Assembly (NCBI GenBank): GCA_963780165.1
Contig: CAWABB010000006.1
Location: forward strand, 310,001 to 374,000
DNA: 64,000 nt
DNA from: CAWABB01 sp963780165
Lineage (GTDB): Bacteria > Bacteroidota > Ignavibacteria > UBA10030 > UBA6906
Reading direction: 5' to 3'
A model generated the notes under the pieces. It did no database searches and was not told the origin of the DNA. It saw only the letters and a list, made by a program, of their open reading frames with translations. A program made the position numbers and the translations under genes. Each line of letters opens with the position of its first letter. Within the stretch, counting starts at the first letter, position 1. This document shows, piece after piece, positions 45,915-52,983 of this stretch.

Positions 45915-46751
45915 TCATGGCCATTCAAAGGGCGTGTCCGACCCACCCGGCGTGCGTGCGGCCGCTCTGTTCCAGTAGAAAAATGCGCTCCCTCTCGGAT
46001 CATCCATGAGCCGCTTGAGCTCTGCGTACGCCGCTTCGATCTGGCTCCGCGTGGCAAACCCGCGATCGATGAGTGCCTCCTCCCCGCTCCGGATGTTCCC
46101 GAGAAGGTTAACCACCCAGGGACGGTACGTTTCCATGCCCGCGTGGTGAACCTCCGGGGCGATCGTCAACCGGATATCCTCGAATCCGCTCTCGCGAAGG
46201 AGCCGGTACAGCTTCTTTCCGATCTCCGCATCTCCTCCGAGCCTGCGCTGCAGTTCCGCGAACTTCTTCCAGACCAGATCGAACGCCGGACAGGCCGGAT
46301 CGAACGCGTTGATCAGGATATTGTTCTCCTGCAGATAGACGCCTCCGCCGGGAACGAGAACGCGGCGGATTTCGCCGAGGACAGCCCGCGGGTCATGCAC
46401 GTGCTCCAGGAGATAGCGCGTGTAGACGACCTCAAAAGTCCCGGACGTGAACGGGAGCTGATGGGCGTCAGCCTGGACAAACGCCAGGCGCGCTGTCGGC
46501 CTCGGCGCCCCGGCGAGCTGCTCGGACGAAAGCTCGACGCCCACAACCAGCGACGGCTTCGTCGTGCCGGCAACATCCTGCGCGAGAAGGCCCAGCCCGC
46601 TTCCGATCTCAAGGACACGCCCCCCGGGGGCGACATCGAGGAATTCCACAAACGCCGGATTGGTGAGTCTGTTCAGGACCTTCAGCCGTTCCTGCTCCTC
46701 CGCGGCCGTCCCGTGAATATAGCGCGGGGCATCCTGCCGCGAACCCTTCAC
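45915..46751 (-). CDS. Class I SAM-dependent methyltransferase
   Basis: 278 aa starting at GTG 46751, which overlaps the preceding stop as GTGA. Rossmann motif I is VLEIGSGLGLLAQDVAG, followed by the acidic VVGVELSSEQL, then VQADAHQLPFTSGTFEVVYT and LVPGGGVYLQENNILI, the layout of UbiE/Methyltransf_11 enzymes. The frame upstream to 46889 is unrelated. Third gene of galT-PAP2_C-methyltransferase; the small molecule methylated is unknown, though a lipid or sugar-lipid is suggested by the neighbour. Confidence 0.86.
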   Translation of the reverse strand: MKGSRQDAPRYIHGTAAEEQERLKVLNRLTNPAFVEFLDVAPGGRVLEIGSGLGLLAQDVAGTTKPSLVVGVELSSEQLAGAPRPTARLAFVQADAHQLPFTSGTFEVVYTRYLLEHVHDPRAVLGEIRRVLVPGGGVYLQENNILINAFDPACPAFDLVWKKFAELQRRLGGDAEIGKKLYRLLRESGFEDIRLTIAPEVHHAGMETYRPWVVNLLGNIRSGEEALIDRGFATRSQIEAAYAELKRLMDDPRGSAFFYWNRAAARTPGGSDTPFEWP

Positions 46752-47419
46752 AGCTTCTCCTCCGGCCCGGATGGATTTGGAAGCGAGAGAGCCTTCCGTG
46801 CCCGGAGGGCCATGGCATATGCGCCATACGCGAAGAACACGGCCGCAAAGACATCGATCGTGTAGTGCGCATGCTGGGCCAGGACGCATCCCGCCACAGC
46901 CACCGTTGCCACGGCAAACACATTTCGCCAGCGGATCGACGGCACGGTCAGCGCCAGGAGGAGCATCGTGGACGTGTGTCCCGAGAAGAACAGGTCTCGC
47001 GACGGGGTCATCCCTGTCCCGAAGAAGGACACGGTCGGGTCGACAAGGGCGATCATGGTTGGCGGAGGATCAAGGGGCGTGAGGCTCATGGCGATCATCC
47101 GGATGATGACCATCATCGTATAGCACTGGAAAGCGATCATCAGCCGTCGGGGGTGCGAGAGCAGGATGCCGATCGCCAGCAGCAGCCCGCCGTAGATCAG
47201 TGCGAACGTCAGCCAGGTGAGGTCCACCGGCTGAAACATCGCCAGGACCGGATCGTTCAAGACGGCTCCGGGGCGGCGCTCAATGACCTGAAGGAAATTC
47301 GCGAGGCCGCTGACGATACCGACAAGCAGCACCACCGTGACGATCGATTCGATCCGGAAGGTGCGGTCCTTCCAGGATTCTCTCCAGAGAGTCCTGAGGG
47401 TCATGGAGCGTCGTTTCAC
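46748..47419 (-). CDS. PAP2_C (sphingomyelin-synthase-like) membrane phosphotransferase
   Basis: 223 aa with about six helices. The active-site pattern of the sphingomyelin synthase-related family is visible: SRDLFFSGHTSTMLLLAL near residue 142, with the first His, and HAHYTIDVFAAVFFAYG, with His and Asp, which together form the phosphohydrolase/phosphotransferase triad. It may move a phospho-headgroup between lipids or dephosphorylate a lipid. The start is GTG 47419 (GTGA overlap with galT) or ATG 47404. The sequence alone does not show which lipid is used. Confidence 0.78.
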   Translation of the reverse strand: MKRRSMTLRTLWRESWKDRTFRIESIVTVVLLVGIVSGLANFLQVIERRPGAVLNDPVLAMFQPVDLTWLTFALIYGGLLLAIGILLSHPRRLMIAFQCYTMMVIIRMIAMSLTPLDPPPTMIALVDPTVSFFGTGMTPSRDLFFSGHTSTMLLLALTVPSIRWRNVFAVATVAVAGCVLAQHAHYTIDVFAAVFFAYGAYAMALRARKALSLPNPSGPEEKL

Positions 47420-48423
47420 GCGTGAATGGGCAGGGTGACGGAACGGAGAAACTCGGCAGATTCTTCCGGGACCGAGGGATTGATGAACATGCCGCTCCCC
47501 ATCTCGAACCCGGCGACCCTGGAAACGCGGGGCACGAGCGCAAGGTACCAGTGCGCGTAGTCGCGCTGCGGTTCGCGCGCCGGGAGGGAGCGAAGCGTGA
47601 AATTGTAGTCGGGGTTGCCGAGCGCGAGATGCAGGCGGAGAAGCACCTCGTGCAGGATCTCCGCAAAATCATCGAGTTCGGAATCAAAGATGTCTTCGAA
47701 CGACGAGCAGTGCCGTCGCGGGAAGATCCATATGTGGAACGGGGAAAGCGCCGCATACGGAATGAACGCCACAAAGTGAGGCGTTTCGCACACGATTCGC
47801 TCGCGTGCCCGAAGCTCTTCCCGGACCGTCTGGCAGTAGACACAGGTGCCTGTGTCGTCGAAGTACCTGATCGCTTCCTCGAGCCGGCGCCGGATCTGGT
47901 TTGGAACGACCGGTGTGGCAGCAATCTGAGCGTGCGGGTGGATGAGCGAGGTCCCTGCGGCCTCTCCGTGATTCTTGAAGATGATCACCGCCTCGACCCG
48001 CGGGTCATCGCGCAGTTGTTTCGAACGGTGACGGAAGGCGAGCAGGACCCGCGCGAGGTTCGCCGCAGGGTAGAGCGCCGGGGAGAGGTCGTGGCGGGGA
48101 TGCTCGATCACAACTTCATGAAACCCCACACCGCGCATCGAGCGATGGATGCCATCAATGCGGCGCTCCGTCTCCCCGTCGGGCAGCAACGCGGGAAACT
48201 TGTTCCCGACAATCCTCACGCGCCAGTCAGCGCCATCGCTGTCCCTGAACACCTCCGAGACTGTCATGGATTCGTTCCCGGGACAGAACGGGCACGCCGG
48301 ATCGTACCGGGGAATGGGTTTGGGAGCAGCCCTCGGAACGGCAAATTCGTTGGGCCTTCTGGACCGATCACGCGCGATGATGACCCAGTCACGCGTGATG
48401 ATGTTCTGCCGCAGTTCCGGCAT
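47416..48423 (-). CDS. galT: Galactose-1-phosphate uridylyltransferase
   Basis: Leloir-pathway enzyme exchanging UMP between UDP-glucose and galactose-1-phosphate. 335 aa. Zinc ligands CPFC near residue 46, conserved NKFPAL, HEVVIEHPRHD, and the catalytic SLIHPHAQIAATPVVP with the HPH nucleophile are intact; the C-terminal HAHWYLAL-like DYAHWYLALVPR is also present. No galK or galE is nearby. The ATG is only 5 nt from the predicted -10 box. First gene of a three-gene operon with 4-bp overlaps. Confidence 0.95.
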   Translation of the reverse strand: MPELRQNIITRDWVIIARDRSRRPNEFAVPRAAPKPIPRYDPACPFCPGNESMTVSEVFRDSDGADWRVRIVGNKFPALLPDGETERRIDGIHRSMRGVGFHEVVIEHPRHDLSPALYPAANLARVLLAFRHRSKQLRDDPRVEAVIIFKNHGEAAGTSLIHPHAQIAATPVVPNQIRRRLEEAIRYFDDTGTCVYCQTVREELRARERIVCETPHFVAFIPYAALSPFHIWIFPRRHCSSFEDIFDSELDDFAEILHEVLLRLHLALGNPDYNFTLRSLPAREPQRDYAHWYLALVPRVSRVAGFEMGSGMFINPSVPEESAEFLRSVTLPIHA

Positions 48424-48428
48424 GACCG

Positions 48429-48457
48429 AAACTAATGAAGCACGGGCAGAAATTCAA
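48429..48457 (-). promoter_or_regulatory. Predicted galT promoter, TTGAAT-17-TAGTTT (leaderless geometry)
   Basis: Minus-strand TTGAAT (48457-48452) and TAGTTT (48434-48429), spacer 17 bp. Only 5 nt separate the -10 box from ATG 48423, so the transcript should begin at the start codon itself. Confidence 0.6.
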
Positions 48458-48545
48458 CGGATGCGGGAGTTTCGGGAGGTCAGGGCGTGCGCCGGGCTGA
48501 TGGAGGGAAGAACGCCTCGAGGGGCCCAAGGGTCGGGGGGTGTGA

Positions 48546-48712
48546 GGCTGGGGAGTCAGGGAGTGCCATGCGGGGCTTGCAGGAGGAGCGCGATGCAAGG
48601 TTGGGGGAGTCAGGAAGCGCGATGCGGGGCTAGCGGGTCAGGGGGTGCAACTCAAGGTTGGGGGAGTCAGGAAGCGCGATCCGGGGCTTGCGGGTCAGGG
48701 AGTGTGACGCTG
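48546..48712. repeat. Three imperfect tandem copies of a 57-bp G-rich repeat
   Basis: Two well-matched units start at 48599 and 48656 (57 bp apart; shared core GGGGGAGTCAGGAAGCGCGAT). A degenerate shorter unit starts at 48546. Related GTCAGGGRGTG segments recur within each unit. Nearly all G on the plus strand, so the minus strand is C-rich. The last unit overlaps the final 18 bp of the sugar-binding-fold gene (stop at 48695). Confidence 0.75.
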
Positions 48713-49885
48713 GGCCGGCGGTTCTGGAGGGTCTGGTTCATACGGGGAATCGTCCCCGGAGAAGAACTCAATAATGCGGTGTAGGACGGTCGTCTTCGGC
48801 CGGTTCTCCCGAGACCAGGCAACGTACCTGTCGCGCGTCACGAACCCTATAGGCCCGTCATAGATCCCGCCGTGCCGCCATCCGTCATACACGCGAACCG
48901 CCAGGACGTTTTCGGCACCGGGAGTGAGCCGGCCTGCAGGGATCGTGTACGCTCGGATTTGACCGTACGAATCGTCCCTTCTCCAGTTTGGCGGCATCTT
49001 CCCAGTTCTGCCTATGAGGGACCCGTTCACAAAGGCTTCATCGACATCGTCGATCCTGCCGAGAAGGAGGATGATGTTCCTTGTGGGGTCGATGTTCGGC
49101 GTCTTGAACCTGACCCTGTACCAGCCGAACCCATCGTAGTCCTTATGGCCCAGGGCGTCCCACTCGAGGGGGACGACCGTTGGCTTCCAATCGCGGTCAT
49201 CGAAATCTGGATTCGCCCATTCCCTCTTGTCGCCCGTGCGAAATCGCCATACCACGCCCCCGGGATTGCCCAGTTTCTCTTCCTTCCCGGCGGGCCCGGC
49301 CGCAATCAGGGGGTACTCGACCTTCAGCATGTCACGATCGCCGTATATCCCGACCGGCGCGTTGACGATCCCCCCTGCCATCTCGCCATCGTACACGCGG
49401 ACCGCGATGACGTTTTCCTCACCCCAGCGGATGATATCGGGGGAAATGGCGTATTGGCGCAATTGGCCGTAGCCGGTCGCATAGTGGGGAGGTAGCTCGC
49501 CGTAGTAGCCTACCATCAGGCCGTTGATGTATGTCTCGTCAACGTCATCAACATTGCCGATCCTGAGATACAAGGCCCCATCCACCGGACGGGCAGGGGC
49601 TTTGAACTTTTTCCTGTACCAGGCAAATCCGTCGTACCCCGGGTAGCCCTGCTCTTCCCACTGGCCCGGGACATGAATCTGTTCCCACCGGGAATCATCG
49701 AACTGTTGAGCGCTCCAGGCAGGTTCGTCTCCGACTTCAAACTTCCATTCGCCGGTCAGGTCAAGAACCAGCTCCAGCGTCTGGGCCTCCGCCGGTCGGG
49801 CTGTCGGCAACAGAGAGAGGGCCAGGAGAAGACCCATGACGCTGGAGAATGTCCTGTACGACGTATCTTCACAGGGGCGGTTCAT
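48695..49885 (-). CDS. Secreted protein with two GH2-type sugar-binding (jelly-roll) domains, no catalytic domain
   Basis: 396 aa with a signal peptide ending near RPAEAQ. Two tandem galactose-binding-like domains as in the N-terminus of beta-galactosidases: first (about 37-195) with LTGEWKFEVGDEPAWSAQQF, DDSRWEQIHVPGQWEEQGYP, YDGFAWYRKKF and VDETYINGLMVG; second (about 215-365) repeats these as DFDDRDWKPTVVPLEWD, YDGFGWYRVRF and VDEAFVNGSLIG. No glycosidase barrel follows; the C-terminus is a short Pro/Glu tail. A periplasmic or surface glycan-binding role is inferred. ATG 49885 lies 6 nt after the predicted -10 box at 49892-49897. Confidence 0.85.
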   Translation of the reverse strand: MNRPCEDTSYRTFSSVMGLLLALSLLPTARPAEAQTLELVLDLTGEWKFEVGDEPAWSAQQFDDSRWEQIHVPGQWEEQGYPGYDGFAWYRKKFKAPARPVDGALYLRIGNVDDVDETYINGLMVGYYGELPPHYATGYGQLRQYAISPDIIRWGEENVIAVRVYDGEMAGGIVNAPVGIYGDRDMLKVEYPLIAAGPAGKEEKLGNPGGVVWRFRTGDKREWANPDFDDRDWKPTVVPLEWDALGHKDYDGFGWYRVRFKTPNIDPTRNIILLLGRIDDVDEAFVNGSLIGRTGKMPPNWRRDDSYGQIRAYTIPAGRLTPGAENVLAVRVYDGWRHGGIYDGPIGFVTRDRYVAWSRENRPKTTVLHRIIEFFSGDDSPYEPDPPEPPAQRHTP

Positions 49886-49891
49886 GGCGTT

Positions 49892-49953
49892 AAGATATCG
49901 CGCGCGTAAGTCTATTGTGTCACCTGTGCGTCACGGATTGTCACAATTTGTCA
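49892..49953 (-). promoter_or_regulatory. Promoter with four helically phased TGTCA half-sites
   Basis: Minus-strand -10 TATCTT at 49897-49892, no consensus -35. On the plus strand TGTCA, CGTCA, TGTCA and TGTCA begin at 49918, 49929, 49939 and 49949, spaced 11, 10 and 10 bp. The nearest half-site overlaps where the -35 would be. This is the geometry of PhoB/OmpR-type direct-repeat operators, and the response regulator gene is 0.6 kb away. The array ends at the stop of the upstream gene. Confidence 0.62.
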
Positions 49954-50421
49954 TCGGCCTTCGGCAACCGCGGGGAGGCCATCTCCGGACTCATTCGCGT
50001 ACACGTACCCGGCAACGCTGGCGAAGAGATCCTGCGGACCCTCGAACTCCTGCTGCACCAATTCACGGAAGGCTTCAGGGTTCTCCATGACGATCGCCGT
50101 CAGATATGCCCGGAACCGGATTGAAGCGGTCTTGCCGTTCACCGAAAGCTGGTCCACGTTAGGTTTCAGAGGGGTGATATCTACGCACGACACTGTTGCG
50201 CGCATCCAGAGAAGGTGGCCGAGGGTGGACTCGACGACGCCGGGATTGTCGGACTCGAGGCAGGCCCCGTACGCCTTCACGAGCAGCTTCGAATCGCCCT
50301 TCCAGTTGCAGGGGACGGTGTAGGTCTTGTGTTCGGCCGTCTCTTTGGCGTCCTGGGCGGCGGCGGTGGATGCCATCGTGAACATCACGGCACCCGCGAG
50401 GAACAACGCTGTTGACTTCAT
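49951..50421 (-). CDS. Small secreted protein of unknown function
   Basis: 156 aa from ATG 50421, with GGAGAG upstream. Signal peptide MKSTALFLAGAVMFTMASTAAAQ. The mature 133 residues are compact, with three Cys (VPCNWKG, YGACLES, VSCVDIT) and no family I recognise; helical segments such as AFRELVQQEFEGPQDLFASV end the chain. The longer frame to 50523 is spurious. It lies between the response regulator and the sugar-binding protein and its promoter carries phased TGTCA half-sites, so it is a likely target of the adjacent regulator. Confidence 0.72.
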   Translation of the reverse strand: MKSTALFLAGAVMFTMASTAAAQDAKETAEHKTYTVPCNWKGDSKLLVKAYGACLESDNPGVVESTLGHLLWMRATVSCVDITPLKPNVDQLSVNGKTASIRFRAYLTAIVMENPEAFRELVQQEFEGPQDLFASVAGYVYANESGDGLPAVAEGR

Positions 50422-50470
50422 GGCTCTCTCCGTTTGGTAGTGTGGTGGAGTTCTTTGCTTACTCCAATCG

Positions 50471-50532
50471 ATGATACGCCCACACGATGTCGGAGATGTC
50501 CCGACACGGAAAGAGATTGTCACGAAATGTCA
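50471..50532 (-). promoter_or_regulatory. Promoter with phased TGTC(A) half-sites upstream of the small secreted gene
   Basis: Minus-strand -10 TATCAT at 50476-50471, without a consensus -35. Plus-strand TGTC elements begin at 50488, 50497, 50518 and 50528 (spacings 9, 21, 10 bp), keeping one face of the helix and covering the -35 zone (50494-50499). The arrangement repeats the one at 49918-49953. Confidence 0.6.
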
Positions 50533-50543
50533 CACGGAGACGA

Positions 50544-50575
50544 GTGTCACGCTGACACGAGTGTCAGACTGACAC
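50544..50575. promoter_or_regulatory. Two adjacent GTGTCA-N3-TGACAC palindromes
   Basis: GTGTCA-CGC-TGACAC at 50544-50558 and GTGTCA-GAC-TGACAC at 50561-50575, 17 bp centre to centre. The second overlaps the last codons of the response regulator gene. Together with the direct repeats at 50488-50532 they form a block of at least eight TGTCA/TGACA half-sites. A third palindrome is at 43185-43199. Confidence 0.62.
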
Positions 50576-51244
50576 AAGCTTGTACCCGATGCCGTGGATT
50601 GTGAGGATAATGCGGGGATGAGCGGGGTCGTCCTCCAGCTTCTGCCGGAGGCGGAGAATAAAATTGTCCACAGTTCGCGTGCTGAGCGGTTCGTCATACC
50701 CCCAGACGTTTGTCAGGAGCTGGTCGCGGGTGACGTTCTGATTGCGCCGCTCCCACAGGAACTTCAGGATGTCAAATTCCTTGGCTGTAAGCTCGACCGC
50801 CGCCCCTTCGCGGGTGGCTGTATAGCTCGTAAAATCCACGTCGAGGGGGCCGATTCTGACATGGCCCGTCGCGGGGCCTCCGGCGGATCGGCGGAGGACG
50901 GCTTTCACGCGGGCGAGCAGCTCCCTGAGGCTGAACGGTTTGGTGATGTAGTCGTCGGCCCCGAGCTCGAGCCCGAGCACTTTGTCGATTTCTTCTCCCT
51001 TCGCGGTCAGCATGATGGCCGGGGTGCGGACCCCTTGCTGCCTCGCGCCCTTGAGGAGATCGAACCCCGACATTTTAGGAAGCATGACGTCAAGGAGAGC
51101 GAGGTCATAGGAGCCGGCCACAAGTTTGTCGAGCCCTTCACGCCCGTCGCTGGCGACGTCCACCTCATACCCCTCGATCTCCAGGTTCTCTTTCAGCCCC
51201 GCCTGCATCGCGGGCTCGTCCTCCACCAGAAGGATCTTGCTCAT
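50564..51244 (-). CDS. OmpR/PhoB-family response regulator
   Basis: 226 aa. Receiver domain (1-120) with acidic pocket LLVEDEP, phospho-acceptor Asp52 in LALLDVMLPKMSG, the switch Thr in IMLTAKGEE and Lys in DDYITKPFSLREL. Winged-helix DNA-binding domain (130-226) with ELTAKEFDILKFLWERRNQ, STRTVDNFILRLRQKLEDDP and the terminal wing IHGIGYKLVSV. Its ATG overlaps... the kinase stop follows 3 bp inside it (ATGA), so kinase and regulator are coupled. The PhoB-like subfamily normally binds TGTCA-type direct repeats, which fits the arrays downstream. Confidence 0.95.
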   Translation of the reverse strand: MSKILLVEDEPAMQAGLKENLEIEGYEVDVASDGREGLDKLVAGSYDLALLDVMLPKMSGFDLLKGARQQGVRTPAIMLTAKGEEIDKVLGLELGADDYITKPFSLRELLARVKAVLRRSAGGPATGHVRIGPLDVDFTSYTATREGAAVELTAKEFDILKFLWERRNQNVTRDQLLTNVWGYDEPLSTRTVDNFILRLRQKLEDDPAHPRIILTIHGIGYKLVSV

Positions 51245-52842
51245 CGCTGTTCACTCTCCTGACGTCGATCGATCGGGAAGGAGAGCCGGAATGTGCTTCC
51301 CGATCCGGGAACGCTTGTCAATCCGATGCTCCCTCCGTGGGCGTCCACGATGTGGCGCACCAGCGCCAGCCCGAGGCCGCTCCCTTTCGTGTTGTGCGTG
51401 AGACCGTCGCTCACGCGATAGAACGTGTCGAAGATCTTCCGGTGGTGCTGGAAAGCGATGCCGACGCCGTGGTCCTGCACCTCGACGAAGACATGTGCGC
51501 CTTCCCGTCCGGTCGCCACCCGGAGGTAGCGCGACTCGCCGCTGTACTTCACGGCGTTGTCCGTCACGTTGATGATCGCCTCGGAGAGCGCCTCCTCGTC
51601 CGCCTGGATGACCGGGAGGTCCGGCGCCAGTTCGACGACCGGGTTGAACCCCCGCTCCTTGAGGTGGTCCACGTACGAGCTCATCACGGACCCGACCACG
51701 GCATTCAGGTCCACCGGACCCAGTCTGTACTGCTTCCTGCCGGCTTCAATCCGCGCGAAGTTGAGGATATTGTTCACGAGCCGGCTGAGCCGCTCGGTTT
51801 CCCGGACGATCGTTCCGAGGTACTCCTTCTTCTTCCCCTCGTCTTTGATCCTCCCCATATCGAGCGTTTCAGCGTACATGCGGATCAATGCCAGCGGAGT
51901 ACGCAGCTCGTGCGAGACGGTGGAGACGAAATCCGACTTCATCCTCGTCAGCTCGAGCTCCCTCGAGAAGGCACGGTACAGCAGCCACGCGCCAGCCAGG
52001 AGCAGGACGTCGAGCACCAGAATGAGGACGAGGTTACGCTCGAATCGCGCGCGCAGGATTTCATCGAGAGAGGAGCCGGCCAGGCGGATGCCCAGCGTGT
52101 ACCGCGGGAAGATCCAGAGTTGCCGCTCCTGCCGCATCACCGTGTCGGTGAGCGCCCCCGTCACGAACAGAGGCCTGCTGCGATCCCGCCCCGAGATGGC
52201 CAGCACGAACTCTCCCCCTGCTGCCTCGTTCGCGCGCGGGCCGAGGACGGACCGGATGAAGACCGAATCGTTCAGGATCAGGCCGGCGTAGGACGCGGAC
52301 CCCGAGGGATCGAGAAGGGCAACCATGAGCAGTGCCGTGCTGTCACCGGACGCCCGTTCGGGGATCATGAGGGGCTCGAGCCGGCGGTACTCACCCCGGC
52401 GCAGCCGGATCAACCGTTCGAGCCTGTCGCCGGAGGAAGCCAGCGTCTGACGCGTCCGCGTGGCAAGGTCTTGCCCGGAGAGCGAGTCACCGATCACCAC
52501 CACCTGCGTCAGGGTGCTGTCGGCGAGCACCACCGCGCGGACGGCGGCCGTCCTCTCCACAAAGGTCCGGATCTCCGGATGCGCGCGAGCGTCGACGTCC
52601 TCCCCCGCCGTCACAAATGAACCGACGGTCGTGGCCCATCCCCCGGCGACATCCCATGCAAACTGGTTCAGAGAGTAGAGGACGACGTCGAGCTGCCGAC
52701 GGTAGATGTCGGCGATCAGGGCCTCGCTGGTGCTCAGCGAGTTGATCTCGTAGCCGGAATACAGGATGGCAGGGAGGACAATAATGAGCAGCAGGAAGAG
52801 GATGAACGGCTTCAGACGGGACGAGCTGCCCTGGGTACGCAT
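51241..52842 (-). CDS. Membrane sensor histidine kinase
   Basis: 533 aa. Helix 1 (about 11-33) and helix 2 (about 268-290) enclose a 235-residue periplasmic sensor domain with no family I recognise. HisKA has the phospho-acceptor near residue 311 in VSHELRTPLALIRMYAETLD. The ATPase domain has the N box (ALSEAIINVTDNAVKYS), G1 VEVQDHGVGIAF, and G2 KGSGLGLALVRHIVDAHGG. It pairs with the downstream regulator. The ATG at 52842 is 8 nt after the predicted -10 box, so its mRNA would be leaderless. Confidence 0.94.
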   Translation of the reverse strand: MRTQGSSSRLKPFILFLLLIIVLPAILYSGYEINSLSTSEALIADIYRRQLDVVLYSLNQFAWDVAGGWATTVGSFVTAGEDVDARAHPEIRTFVERTAAVRAVVLADSTLTQVVVIGDSLSGQDLATRTRQTLASSGDRLERLIRLRRGEYRRLEPLMIPERASGDSTALLMVALLDPSGSASYAGLILNDSVFIRSVLGPRANEAAGGEFVLAISGRDRSRPLFVTGALTDTVMRQERQLWIFPRYTLGIRLAGSSLDEILRARFERNLVLILVLDVLLLAGAWLLYRAFSRELELTRMKSDFVSTVSHELRTPLALIRMYAETLDMGRIKDEGKKKEYLGTIVRETERLSRLVNNILNFARIEAGRKQYRLGPVDLNAVVGSVMSSYVDHLKERGFNPVVELAPDLPVIQADEEALSEAIINVTDNAVKYSGESRYLRVATGREGAHVFVEVQDHGVGIAFQHHRKIFDTFYRVSDGLTHNTKGSGLGLALVRHIVDAHGGSIGLTSVPGSGSTFRLSFPIDRRQESEQR

Positions 52843-52850
52843 ACGTCACA

Positions 52851-52879
52851 AAGGTAATGATGCACCCGTGGAAATCCAA
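52851..52879 (-). promoter_or_regulatory. Predicted two-component system promoter, TTGGAT-17-TACCTT
   Basis: Minus-strand TTGGAT (52879-52874) and TACCTT (52856-52851), spacer 17 bp, with 8 nt between the -10 box and ATG 52842. No TGTCA half-site is present here, so autoregulation through that motif is not supported. Confidence 0.62.
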
Positions 52880-52958
52880 GCGCCGCGCCCGGGCATGCTG
52901 CGGGCATGCGCCGGCAGCAAGCAGGCGCCGGAGTGGAACCGAATCACGACGGGAGGCC

Positions 52959-52975
52959 CCCCACGCTGAGTGGGG
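52959..52975 (-). terminator. Hairpin downstream of the TonB receptor gene
   Basis: CCCCAC (52959-52964) and GTGGGG (52970-52975) around a 5-nt loop, 8 bp after the receptor stop on the minus strand. No U-tract follows. Confidence 0.45.
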
Positions 52976-52983
52976 CCCGGCGC

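Noticed and set aside
48546..48712. CRISPR array
   Set aside because: Units are contiguous 57-bp tandem copies without distinct spacers, and no cas genes are present.
48149..48784. Plus-strand frame with repeated Gly-rich peptide units
   Set aside because: The peptide repeats only reflect the 57-bp DNA repeat; the first half is antisense to galT and no start or ribosome site is convincing.
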